DNA from: Aphrophora alni
Taxonomy: Eukaryota; Arthropoda; Insecta; Hemiptera; Aphrophoridae
Length of the DNA: 64,000 nucleotides
Assembly (NCBI GenBank): GCA_963513935.1
Contig: OY740769.1
Coordinates: forward strand, 33,073,120-33,137,119
Direction of reading: 5' to 3'
In this document: positions 37,301 to 47,330 of the stretch, one piece after another
Layout: every line of letters begins with the position of its first letter
How positions within the stretch are numbered: position 1 is the first letter of the stretch
Notes under the pieces: model-generated
What the model saw: the letters and a program-made list of their open reading frames with translations, nothing else
Told to the model about the DNA's origin: nothing
Databases searched by the model: none
Position numbers and translations under genes: made by a program

Positions 37301-37563
37301 TGCTTAAAAATTATTAAGGCAAACATACAGATACTTTTATTCATAAAAATCAGAAATATTAATTATAATCTTAGGTTAATCATTCATTCAGAATTAGAAG
37401 ACAAGCCTTTCCTTCAAGGCGTTTGAAGTAAAAGATATAACTGACAAGAGATAAAAGATATAATAAAATCTTTACAACGTTGAACTTTGTAATACTATGT
37501 ACTTTTTAATGAAATTGAAAAACATTAGTACAAACAAAAATGTCGACACTGCAGAAATATATA
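34305..37563. other. SR gene intron sequence, nothing recognised
   Basis: AT-rich intron upstream of exon 3. It holds an A-rich (AAAT)n stretch at 36911-36974. Small minus-strand frames near 34.7-35.0 and 37.0-37.2 kb are not recognisable. Confidence 0.5.
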
Positions 37564-37774
37564 CAGTAGAACCTCGAGTATCTTACCTGTGATCCACCAA
37601 TCCATACTAACTGACCTTCCACTTCCATAACAATACTGCATCAAGTAGTTTTAAATACAGTTATTATATCCTACAATAATATTTATTTTTATTTAATCAA
37701 TTTTTCATTATTCAATTTGCTTCAGGAATTGACCATGACCCCAACCAAAGGTGACAAATAATCGAGGTTCTAGT
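37564..37774. mobile_element. Tigger/pogo-type MITE
   Basis: The left end is TA then CAGTAGAACCTCGAGTATC. The right end is GATA-like AAATAATCGAGGTTCTAGT followed by TA. CAGTAGAACCTCGA is the known terminal sequence of Tigger-type elements, and the TA duplication fits. At 211 bp it is non-coding and must have been moved by a transposase elsewhere. Confidence 0.75.
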
Positions 37775-38937
37775 ATATGTAAATTAATTCATACCTGTTC
37801 ATAAAAAGCTTATATGTGGCAATAACCATCGGTAGAAACGTTCATTGCCAATACATTGTTTAAAACCCTTTAGTCATGCAAATTTAGTTTTCTTTAAATT
37901 AAACTGTAAGTAAGTAACATTTGATAACTTTTTTGAAACATGAAAATAATATTTTATTTTTAATGTTATTTAACTGTTTCAGAGACGTTATAAAAAAATA
38001 TATAAAGATTTTATACAAAACTTTATTGTCAATTTAGAAAACTTTTCTGCAATGTCAATGCAGTAATTTAAATTAAAAATTATTACAAGGGAAGGGGAAT
38101 TAATTAACAAGATTTTAAATATTTAACCAAAATATTTTGATAATTCTGAACAAGACTGTTGTAACTAAATTTCTTTTCAAATTTTATATTATACTTTGAT
38201 GAATGGAAAATACAAATATGATATTAGTGAGAAACAATAAGTCGATATTATAATTTTTATGCAGACAAACATCTTGATCTTTGAATCTAACCATAAATCA
38301 CGATTTTTGTTAAGTTTTTTGCTAATCAACAAGAATATTGCAGTATTTATGAAAGAAGGATTGGCATTGGTGTTATGACACAGTCTATCAACATGCTTAC
38401 AATTCGTTACACCATTCAACTGTTTCCAAATATTTAACCAAACTGTATCTTGAAATGTAGGGTTCAATGAAATGTTTACAATTATTAAATTTGTTTTATC
38501 TATTCCCAAAACACAATTTACACTAAGCATTGGAAATAAGATAAGAAGGGCACATCCCATGAAACACAACTGAAGATCCTTTAGTAAAAAAACATTAGTT
38601 ACACCATATTTTTTCTCTGGGGTCTCGGGATATTGCTCAGTTAATAACCTTGTACTAATTCACGCAATAGTGCCTCCAGGATCTGGAATCATGTGTAACC
38701 TTAAATTTTATTAAAGCAGTTTTTTTGGTCCATTTTTACTATCATATTCATCTTTTCCACTGATAAATGTATAAAATAAAATATTTAAAAAGAAAAAAAA
38801 TCCAAGAGTTACTTCAGTCTTTGATCAGAATTATCAATATATGCTTTGTTTTGAAAACCTTGTACTGTGTAAGCTAAGTTTTCATAATTATAATTTAATA
38901 TACGTTTATAAAAATATTAGCAAATGTTAGTACTTAC
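37775..38937. other. SR gene intron sequence, nothing recognised
   Basis: Contains a 126-codon minus-strand open frame (38189-38569) starting MCFMGCALLILFPMLSVN. It has no resemblance to a known family and no splice or promoter context, so I leave it uncalled. Confidence 0.4.
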
Positions 38938-39064
38938 AATAAAACCATAACCATTCTTGAGAAGAATATCGCGTGTGCGGCCAAAGCCTTTGAAAAATCG
39001 CTCAAGGTCTCTCTCCCGAACGCCAAATGGAAGGCCTCCAACATACACTCTTGACCCTACCATG
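38938..39064 (-). CDS. B52: SR factor alternative exon 2b (start of RRM1)
   Basis: Acceptor TTCATTGCAG, then one base (C) and the ATG at 39063-39061. The donor is GTAAGT at 38937-38932. It encodes 42 residues starting MVGSRVYVGGLPFGVRERD, with RNP2 VYVGGL, helix DLERFFKGFG, and KNGYGFI leading into exon 3 to complete RNP1. This is the copy closest to the canonical Drosophila B52 N-terminus. It ends in phase 0 like exon 2a, so either can splice to exon 3. The intron from the 2a donor to this acceptor would be 44 nt. If both exons were kept, the extra base before this ATG would shift the 2a frame. Together these predict mutually exclusive use. Confidence 0.93.
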
Positions 39065-39108
39065 CTGCAATGAACAAAAGGGTAAATTTAGTAATGAAAT
39101 TCACTTAC

Positions 39109-39232
39109 CACAAAGGCAAATCCATTCTTCATGGCCACCTCCTTGACTCTACCAAATTTCCGGAAGAATCTCTCAAGGTCGCGTTCTCGCACACGATAAG
39201 TTAGGCCACCAACAAAAACTCGGGTGCCCATT
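39109..39232 (-). CDS. B52: SR factor alternative exon 2a (start of RRM1)
   Basis: Preceded by a pyrimidine-rich acceptor ending ATTTAAG. One base (A) precedes the ATG at 39231-39229, and the exon ends at GTAAGT (39108-39103). It encodes 41 residues starting MGTRVFVGGLTYRVRERD. VFVGGL is RNP2 on strand beta-1, DLERFF is helix alpha-1, and KNGFAFV is the first part of RNP1, completed by EF from exon 3. It ends in phase 0. It lies 44 bp upstream of its sister exon 2b, from which it differs in beta-1, the following loop and beta-2 (VKEVAMKNGFAFV against TRDILLKNGYGFI). Each exon has its own ATG, so isoforms should differ in RNA-binding surface rather than in presence of the domain. Confidence 0.9.
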
Positions 39233-40805
39233 CTTAAATGAAATAAAAGAAGCTGTCAGCAATTATGCAACTTCTTGGACATTTCATCAAAGGCTATCAA
39301 AGATTTCCTTTTAAAGGGCAGTTTTTAATTTTTATTGAAATTTAGAAATATGTTCTCTGAAAGTCTTGTCTGCAAACTTTATAATAGGTTTAGTACACTA
39401 GGAATAGTTTAAATTTAACATTAAAATAAACTAACTTTTTACCGGGATAACTTTATTAGCATTAGATAATTACTTGTGTTTTTGTTTTAAAACAATGATT
39501 GTATTGTTACATAAGAATTTCATAAAAGTGTATAACATTGTAAACAGATGAAAATACAAAATAAAGTAGGATGAAAAAAATACTTCAACAAGTATTTTAG
39601 GATTCAGAAATTATGAACCCTTCTGCAAGACAAGTAATATTTATCTTAAAATTAAAAACCTTAGCTAGATTAGATCTATTTAAATATACTAAAATGCAAA
39701 TTAGAGGCATTAGACCATGGATGATAATCTGATAAATTAAGCCTATTTATGATACAATGCATTAATATATTATAAATTAAAATATCTAAAACTATAATAT
39801 ATTATGATTAATTAGCAAATAAAATCACTCGCTAATTGGACAGAAATGCAAAAAAATGGTCTTAGTGTAATACATGTTTAAGACTTGTGTGTGTGTGTGT
39901 GTTTCATATTATGCATTCTCATTGTAGATGAACATTAAAAATACTAAAGACTAGAAAAAATAACATTTTAAACTATTGAGTCAGCTTCCCTGTACAAATG
40001 AAAATAAAATTGTAATTTATAAATTTAGGCTACATATATAAAAATAATATTACATGGTTAAGGAAGATATTATTTTAAGAAGTATCACGGAAAAATATTT
40101 TCATATCTCTAAGTAATAACAGAACTGACCCTATAATTAACACCAAGAACAGTTAGTTTAGGTTAGGTTTTAAAGGAATTTTAAAAACCAAAAGGACCTA
40201 ACCTAGGCATTAAATATCATGTTATTTATAGATTGCTGGCTTTGTCCCAAACTAGTTTCCATTATTGTAGATAAATGACTTAGGAGTAAAGTATCATTGT
40301 AATCATCAAGTGACCAGTTTAACATGGCAATGAAAATCTAAATTTAGTTCACAAGTAGAAATGTGCCTTATCAAGTTTCTCTTTTCCTTTTTTTGACCAT
40401 AATGTATTATATTAAAGGACATCTTTATTTTGTTCAGAAATACATACTTAAATATAATAAAATAGTAAATAAAAGCTAAATAAATACACATGAAAATCTT
40501 GAAATAGGCTACAATTTATATTTTGCACTTTAAAAAAGTAATTTAAATAATTCAAAATTTGCTGCATTTTTCTGGTAAATTATTTCTTACAAGTGGATTT
40601 TCTGATCCCTTCGCACATCATCAATCAGTGATACTGATAAATTTGGACTTGTATATTATGTCAAAGCAAATGAGTTCATAAACAGTCATAATAGCATTGT
40701 TTTATGAAAAGTACAATGCGATTTCATATAAATGTTAACTGCACAGACTTTTAAAAATATTGTGAACTTATGTTTAGTTTAATATTAAATTAAACTTGAT
40801 CAATA
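39233..40805. other. SR gene intron sequence, nothing recognised
   Basis: AT-rich start of the long first intron upstream of exon 2a, with a small (GT)n near 39888. Nothing coding is seen. Confidence 0.45.
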
Positions 40806-41253
40806 ACCTTTGAGGAAAGTCAGTGCTGTAGCCAGTCTGTTTTTTGTGGTCTTCTGGTTAGGATTTTCAGAATCCACCAAGCACAAAATTTGTGGTAACC
40901 AAGCTTTTCCCACCACAATTTCATGCAACAAAAACTCTGTGAATTTTGGGGAAAATGTTCAAAAAATTCTGTAATCGTGAAACAAAGATTTTCACAAATT
41001 TTCTCATTGATTTTCACCACCAGATCATCAGTCACAAGAGGCCTACCACTGGGGTCCTCATCGTGAACATTGGTACACCCATTTTAAAAATTAATGTAAC
41101 ATTGCCTCACTTACTTTCTTTCACTTATTATTCCTTTACCGTACACATCACAAAGTTGGCTATAAATTTCAATAGGTTTGTGTTTTTTGCTAACAAAAAC
41201 CTAATCACAGAACGCACTTCACAAGTGGCGGGATTTTCTATTGTAGTGCACAT
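40806..41253 (-). pseudogene. Truncated mariner transposase
   Basis: Starts MCTTIENPATCEVRSVIRF at 41253. After a shift it reads EIYSQLCDVYGKGIISERK, then NVHDEDPSGRPLVTDDL, VVKINEKICENLCFTITEF and LGYHKFCAWWILKILT. These are the paired helix-turn-helix DNA-binding domains and linker of a SETMAR-like mariner transposase. The frame breaks at least twice and the sequence ends before the catalytic DD34D core, so the copy is 3'-truncated and dead. The perfect YY1-like CAAGATGGCGGC at 41346-41356 lies just upstream and may belong to the element. Confidence 0.85.
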
Positions 41254-41399
41254 TTTAACAGATTACAGAGAGCAAAGTAAGAGGGGAACACAGTCCGCAC
41301 ATTATCACAGCTGGATGAGTACTGAGTGTAGAAACGTTCTGACATCAAGATGGCGGCTCTAGCATGATAGGCCAAAATTTGAGTATAGCCAATTCAGCA

Positions 41400-42484
41400 T
41401 TATTGAGGATGGTCCAAAGCAAACAGATGTGTTTTGAAAAAGAGAAATAAAAATCCAAAAACCAGCCAACTAATTCTAAACATACAATGTACTAGTCAAC
41501 TCCAAGAAACTATAAACAGCACGGTTTCAAAAAAGGTAGTGATATTTTTAAGATCGAAGAAGATATTAAACACTGAAGAAGATATTTAGCAAAATTAAAA
41601 TTGCTAATTTTTGTGAGATCCTGCTATTTTGTTATATGTACTTTCTATCCATTTTATATTTGAGTATCAAGGACTAAAGTAAAGCTAACACAGTTTGCTG
41701 GGTAATTAAAGTCTTAAAAACAGATAATAACTTTGAAAATCAAATATGTGATTTCACTCATGATTCACCCTTGCATTTCATCCCATATTGTAAGAACAAT
41801 AATTAACAATTGAAAAATTATTTACTTTGCTAATTTAATCTTAAAAATATAATTTCTTTATATATTTATGTATATGTTTTGCCCATCCCCCAACTTGGGA
41901 ATAGTAGCCACCATCCCTAACCCTGTTTTTGAGATGCTGTGCTAATAATTTGGAATAGACAATCTTGTAAGCATTCCTGAGCAGCTGAGTTGCTAATGCA
42001 GGCAATTATTTTTCTTTGTATATGTATGTAGTTCCACCATTAATATATTTGAACTGTTAAATATTAAGGGATCTACAGAAACATTCTCGCATTTGGCCTA
42101 TTTTGATTGTCTTAGATAATATGTTAGGTGAGAGACCTAAAAGAAAAAACAAACTCAATGATATTGACAATTATGATTATTTTCCCATCTCATATGTGTA
42201 TAAGATTTTTAAAGACTTGAATATTTTGAACTGTCTATTTCGAATTTAACTATTATTGTTAACCTTTAAATTTCATTGTGATTATGTTAATTGAATCTGA
42301 CAAAACCTAAAGTTTTTTACGTGTCAATCAATTTATTTAATTTGTCTTTTTGGTTTTTTTCAAATGTGAAAAACCATTTCGATCATTCTCACACTTCAAA
42401 ATTTTTGCAAGAAGATGCCTTTACCTTAACAACTCAAAATATTAAAATAACATTAAAAATAATAACTAAACAAAAATAAGCAAC
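41400..42484. other. Intron sequence, nothing recognised
   Basis: AT-rich. The 62-codon plus-strand frame at 42291 has no family resemblance. Confidence 0.4.
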
Positions 42485-42679
42485 AATATAATATATTTCA
42501 AGGCTGTACAATGGCCCTGCAACAAGTTAACAAATACAAACTACGATAAATTATAATTAATGACAAACAAATCCTTAAAATGGCTGTAAAAGGACCCTGC
42601 AACGACTTATGAAGGATAGAATTTTAATTATAAAACACAAAATATTATACAGCTGTAAAGTGGCTCTGCAATAATCGAA

Positions 42680-43006
42680 TCAAAAATTAGCTTTAAATTT
42701 TATCAAACATTTCTGAATACGCGAAAAGGACAATACCCGATCAAGGATCTGAGCAATATCCTCCAACATCACCTGAAAATAATTAGGTAGGACAAAAGTT
42801 CGCCGCACACCTCTTAACACAACACACAGTTGTCTTACTGTGTCACAGTTAACATAACCAACTTTATTGTCCAGTTTAGAACCATCTGTGAAAATAATTT
42901 CACTGGATGGATATTCATCATGTATATAGTGAAACTCCTGGCGATATACTACATCAGGAGTGTTGTGCTTGATGAACCTGGGCATTGAAAAATCAAAAGT
43001 TGGCAT
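42680..43006 (-). pseudogene. LINE RNase H domain remnant
   Basis: FHYIHDEYPSSEIIFTDGSK, then LDNKVGYV. The FTDGSK block carries the first catalytic Asp of RNase H. Later motifs are lost: after GYV the frame runs through VLRGVRRTFVLPNYFQVMLE, which is not RNase H-like in this frame. Confidence 0.75.
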
Positions 43007-43254
43007 TTGAATGAGCCATGGAGGAAAAAAACAGAGTATTCTCCTTCATTGGAGGAAGTACAAGGCCCAAATTGTCAAGGATTCTAATTGTTCTAATGCT
43101 AAATAAAGCAGTACTAAAATCTTGTCAATCTGACCAAGATTGCAGTCTATTAATTACAAGTTGAAAGGCTCGTTCGGCAGTTGTTATACCTCGAGTAGCC
43201 ACATATATATCAAAATCATCAACAAATAGAAAACAGCGGACAAGGTACTACACA

Positions 43255-43677
43255 TTAGCGGTAATGCTGTTGATTGCCACAGCAAACAGGGTCACGTTCA
43301 GCACACAACCCTGTGGGACTGTTACCATTCTCTAAATGATAACGATTAGACAACATAGTTCTAACACATACTCTGAAATATTTGTTGCTAAGGAAGTTTT
43401 TTATACAAGCAAGAATATTACCATTTATACCCCATGATTTCAAAGTATTCAGAATACCTCTTCAAGCTATATCATAGGCCTTTTCCAGGTGAAAAAACAC
43501 TGCAACCAGTGTCTGACACAAGAAAGACATTTTGAATGGCAGACTCTAATGAAACAAGTTGATCGGTAGATGAACGACCCCGCCTAAAGCCACATTGTTT
43601 AATACAAATCAACTGGTTAATCTCAAAATATCAAACAAGACGCTGATTGATCATTCTCTCTATAAGCTTGCAGAACA
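43255..43677 (-). pseudogene. LINE reverse transcriptase remnant (after the insertion)
   Basis: From 43677 downward the frames read CKLIERMINQRLV, then INQLICIKQCGFRRGRSS and TDQLVSLESAIQ, then MGYKW-like sequence into MKSWGINGNILACIKNFLSN, RVCVRTMLSNRYHLENG. These match RT motifs around QxGFRxGRSTxD and the SxxxxxxNGVPQG region. The catalytic FADD-type motif has no clear match. Several shifts are present. Confidence 0.8.
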
Positions 43678-43679
43678 TA

Positions 43680-45046
43680 GGGTAAACGGGGGGAATTGAG
43701 TGGTATGTTTTACAAATTGATCAGCAAGACCTATTTTCTGGTTGTTTTTGTTATATTACTGCCTATTTATATTTATTGAACTAAGAACAATCTTTTTACA
43801 CTGTTTTAATGCCAGCAATCCATAAGTACATAATGATAATTATTGTGGGCTTTTGGGTGGTATAGATAAGACTAAAAGCAACATTTTTCAGTGATTTTTT
43901 TTTTTTTTACATTTTTAGATAAATTTTGGACTCATAAGTTTTCAAAACTTTTCATTATTTTTTTAAACGTTGACAAAAAATTAACCCTGTCACATACAGG
44001 TTAGAAAAATAAATAGTCCTTTAACATATATAAAAGAGAGAAAAAAACATGAAAGGTAATTTTAATTAAGGCAAAAGTGTAAATAATAGTGTCAAAACTT
44101 TGAAAAAAGAACTGCAATTTGTTCATTTGGCATGATATAACACCTAAGTAAACATATGAATTATTCAATATAAAGTTAATAACATCAGTTTGACCTTTAA
44201 AGTTAATCTGAGCTGCTACATTCTCTATTTAAGTAGTTGTAGTAGAGTTTTGTAACTTTTTTGTAGTCGTCTGCAACTAGTCCAATGTGCTGTGAACTAA
44301 CAGGAATTGGCTCTTGAACAATGCATAATACATCTTCCAATAGAGCTGGAACTTCATCCACTTTTTGAGGCCAGATAAACTTATTACTTCCTTTGCACTG
44401 TGTAAATTCTAGATGGTAATACGTTATCATATCCGGATGGCTATTGAAGTTGGATGTCCCGATGACCTTTGCTATGAACCACTGATAAACCCCCTTTGCA
44501 CACATGGGGGTAATTGGGTGGTAAAGGTAAAATACGAACACCTATTATGAGTCTCGACCCCAAAATATTATTTCTAATGCATTTTTAACTTTAAATAAAT
44601 TAAGAAAATGGTTCCAACTCAATTTTAAAATTTACCACCTAATTTCCCACATGGGAGTAATTAGTGATAATCCCCCCCCCCCACCCAAGAACAATTTGAA
44701 CCATTATTATAGCCAAATGAACATTGGGTAATATCTTGGGATATTTTTATTCATATTATCGACGTTATACAAAGTACTTTCACATGGGTAAAATGCATAA
44801 TGCATTTTATGTTATAGGGCGACAAAGTTAACAGGTCACTTTTAGGTCACTTTTAGGATGTTGAAATAACAACAGTGTTTACAAGTATACACTGTAGATA
44901 AATGACTGGTTTCAAAAATCTGAAATAATGATGGGTCATTCTTAAAGAGTTGGGCTTTACATACAATATACATGTAATTAAAGTGTAAAAAAGTTAAAAA
45001 CAAAAGTGGAAAAAAATGCAAGCCATCCAATTCCCCCTGTTTACCC
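43680..45046 (-). mobile_element. Pogo-like DNA transposon nested in the LINE RT
   Basis: TA at 43678-43679 and 45047-45048 flank terminal inverted repeats GGGTAAACGGGGGGAATTG and, on the right, CCAATTCCCCCTGTTTACCC. The 1367-bp element splits the RT just before CKLIERMINQR, giving a clean empty-site reconstruction. It holds only a transposase C-terminal fragment, so it is a deletion derivative. Confidence 0.85.
44203..44541 (-). pseudogene. Transposase C-terminal fragment in the nested element
   Basis: The 112-codon frame contains VYQWFIAKVIGTSNF, YYHLEFTQCKGSNKFIWPQK and VDEVPALLEDVLCIVQEP. The pattern of a beta segment, F(I/V)WPxKxDE, then DI/VLxxxxxP resembles the tail after the DDE core of pogo/Tigger and Jerky-like transposases. 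No catalytic core remains. Family placement is tentative. Confidence 0.5.
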
Positions 45047-45177
45047 TACTAGTAAAAGAAATGGAACGGTAACTTCCTGCATCAGTTCTTTCTTTGCCTA
45101 GTTTTAGAAGAGGTATTACTGTAGCCTCCAATCAAGCATCGGGAAAACATTGCTAATCTAATATACGATTGTACATT

Positions 45178-45900
45178 CTAAGGAGTCAACTTCACCGAAA
45201 TTGGGGGTTGTTTGATCATAAAATAAACTATACTGTCCAGGCCTAGAGCGGAATCCCGTCCTGACAAATTAGCAGACCTCAATTCCTGTAAGGAAAATGG
45301 AGTATTTAATAGCGAATCTTCCGACAGACCTACTGTGAAAGGTATTGCTTCTTTAGATATTTTATATGACACAAAACCATCGCTGTAAGCAGTGCTTGAA
45401 GAAAAGTTAGCAAATGATGAGCCCAAAACATTAGCAAATTCATTGATATTTATAGTCAAAGCTCCATTACCCTGCTTAAGTCCCAATAAGGGAGCAGAGG
45501 GAGGAGAACTACAAACAGAATGTAACTTCTTCCACACTGTTGACATGGTTCTTGATATTGTGCTAATGTATTGAGCCCATGATTCCTTTCTACTCTGCCT
45601 AAACACTCAACATACTTTGGCTCGTAGAATTTTATAACATTCAATGTTTTCACAAGTAGGTTTTCGATTAAACTTCCTTAGCGCTTTAAGACAAATGGTC
45701 ACTACATTCATCGTTCCATCACGGAACTGATGGACTTGATGGTCTCGTTGACGTTTTCGGGATGTTGTTCTCCGCTGCTGTAAGGAGTGCTTCCGTAAAT
45801 GACTGTAGTGCTTCATTAATAGAAACGTTATTATAAATAGGTGATACAAATTCACTAGAGAAACTTTCCCATTTTGCTTTGCGCAAAATCCATCTGGGAA
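45178..45900 (-). pseudogene. LINE endonuclease-to-RT linker remnant
   Basis: Overlapping frames read WILRKAKWESFSSEFV and SFTEALLTAAENNIPKTS, then SRKESWAQYISTISRTMSTVWKK, NEFANVLGSSFANFSS and PFSLQELRSANLSGRDSALG-like LDSIVYFMIKQPP. Blocks such as WN/KxFxxxLN-like helices, ESWxxYISxI and (A)LGxDxIxYxMIK are characteristic of the segment before the RT in Jockey-superfamily LINEs. Frames shift repeatedly. Confidence 0.8.
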
Positions 45901-45905
45901 GACGA

Positions 45906-46097
45906 TCATAAATCATTACAGTGTGAGAAGTCAGAAAATGTAAGCTTCACAGGAGCATGATCACTACAAGTGTGAGATAGAACGGACCACTCAAATTTAG
46001 TGGCAAGACTAGGATTACAAAATGACAAGTCGACAGTTGTCCAACCACCTGTAGAAGCCGCCAGACGAGTTGGTGAACCGTCATTGAGCAGAATCAA
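45906..46097 (-). pseudogene. LINE endonuclease C-terminal remnant
   Basis: DLILLNDGSPTRLAASTGGW, then TTVDLSFCNPSLATKFEWSV and SDHAPVKLTFSD. The L-N-DGSPTR, S-x-(V/I)DLS and SDHxP blocks are motifs of the APE-type LINE endonuclease; the His in SDH is catalytic. N-terminal motifs are missing because of truncation. Confidence 0.85.
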
Positions 46098-46201
46098 ATC
46101 CTGTTAATACGGTTCCCTCTGGAGTTGCAGAACAGAAAACGCAGCTTACAATAGCTTCATCCACTGATTATTATCTATACCAATGACAGATGTAGACTAT
46201 A

Positions 46202-47330
46202 AACAATGAACTACATACCATTAAATATATCGCGACAGCTAACGGATATAATCCCAATTTAATTGAAAAAATAGTCACTAAACATAAATCTAAACTAAGA
46301 TCTCCGCCTTCAGACATCCTCAATAAAGTGAAATATGTATCGTGCGAATACGGTAGCTTACTCAACTCTACTCTAAAAAACATGTTAACCAAATAAAACG
46401 TGATCGTTACCTACAGAACTGCAAACAAATTTGAAAGGATTTTGAACACCAATCCCATAAAAAACATTGATGCCCAACAACGAACAGGCATATATAAAAT
46501 TACATGTAACGATTGCCCATGTTATTATTTGGCCAAACCGGACGACCATTTTACCTAACATTTAAAGAACACCTACCAACAAGAAAATTTAGTAACAAAT
46601 CATCCAGTTATGCCCAAAATCTAATAGATAATAACCATACTTATACCAATTACAACTCGAATATGGAAATATTGCACATAATGCAAAAAAGGTCGCTATA
46701 TGAACGCAATAGAGGAATTTGAGATATATTGAGTAGGAAATATGACTCCGCAAATTTATTAAACAACCAGCTCTCTTTCCATTCTAATATATTGTATGAC
46801 ACGCTAATTGAGAGACCCATTCAGTTTAAACCGACAAAGATAAGATGCAGGAACACAGTTGTAGCTCAGTATCGCCTGAGCGGTCATTTGTGCACGTCAT
46901 CGAGGGTATGTACATAATCTTGAGCCATATTACTTTCGTAACAAGCTCCACACAGAGTGAAACTTATATTTGTGCTAGTGTTGTGTAGTGTGAATGTATT
47001 CTATTTCCTTATGATGGTCGAATTGACTAAAATCGTGATTGATATCTAAGGTAAGGGAATTAAAAAAATTTGGATTAGTTGACTTACGTTAATAAATTTG
47101 TTTGTTGGTAACAGTTAAAAGAAAACATATTTTTTTGGTAAAATACATCCGCAGAAACAAAAAAAAAGTTTTAACAAGTGGTTTTCAGAAAAAATCATGA
47201 GTGGTGCGTGATTCCTGGTTTGATGTTTATGTTGCCCGATGATGCCGCAAGGCGAAACAATTGTAGCTCAGTTATATTATTAAAATAATTTTGAAACTTT
47301 AGCTTTATTTAATCCTTGAATATGGAGTTT
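46202..47330 (+). mobile_element. Penelope-like element 3' part (GIY-YIG endonuclease remnant)
   Basis: The plus frame reads HTIKYIATANGYNPNLIEKI, then VTYRTANKFERILNTNP, GIYKITCNDCPCYYL, and in a shifted frame QTGRPFYLTFKEHLPTR, YAQNLIDNNHTYTNYNSNME. This is the connector and GIY-YIG endonuclease of a Penelope-like element: GIYKITC and the (G)QTGR block with the catalytic Arg. At least two frame breaks are present. A hammerhead-like motif follows at 47236. The RT domain is absent, apparently cut off where the LINE begins. Confidence 0.8.
47236..47258 (+). ncRNA. Degenerate hammerhead-ribozyme-like motif
   Basis: CCGATGA, then T, GCC-GCAA-GGC and GAAAC. This fits a hammerhead core (CUGANGA, stem II, GAAAC) with one change in the first box (U to C), an unpaired T and a minimal GNRA-capped stem II. 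Hammerheads are known in Penelope-like elements, and one follows the endonuclease here. Probably inactive. Confidence 0.4.

Larger units (their letters stand above)
42485..46165 (-). mobile_element. Non-LTR retrotransposon (I/R1-like, with RNase H), 5'-truncated and broken
   Basis: Minus-strand order: endonuclease C-terminus (45906-46097), linker (45178-45900), reverse transcriptase (43677-43255), RNase H (43006-42680), then a 3' UTR with three imperfect ~75-bp repeats (GGCTGTA…TGGCCCTGCAA type, near 42502, 42580 and 42652). It is interrupted by a DNA transposon at 43680-45046. RNase H after RT places it in the I/R1 part of the Jockey superfamily. The 5' end stops next to a Penelope-like fragment. 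Confidence 0.85.

Noticed and set aside
38189..38569. 126-codon minus-strand frame in the intron between exons 2b and 3
   Set aside because: Longest unexplained frame on that strand in the region, but with AT-driven composition (Ile/Asn/Phe/Lys), no recognisable domain and no splice context.
40946..41362. 138-codon plus-strand frame
   Set aside because: Antisense shadow of the mariner transposase remnant on the minus strand.
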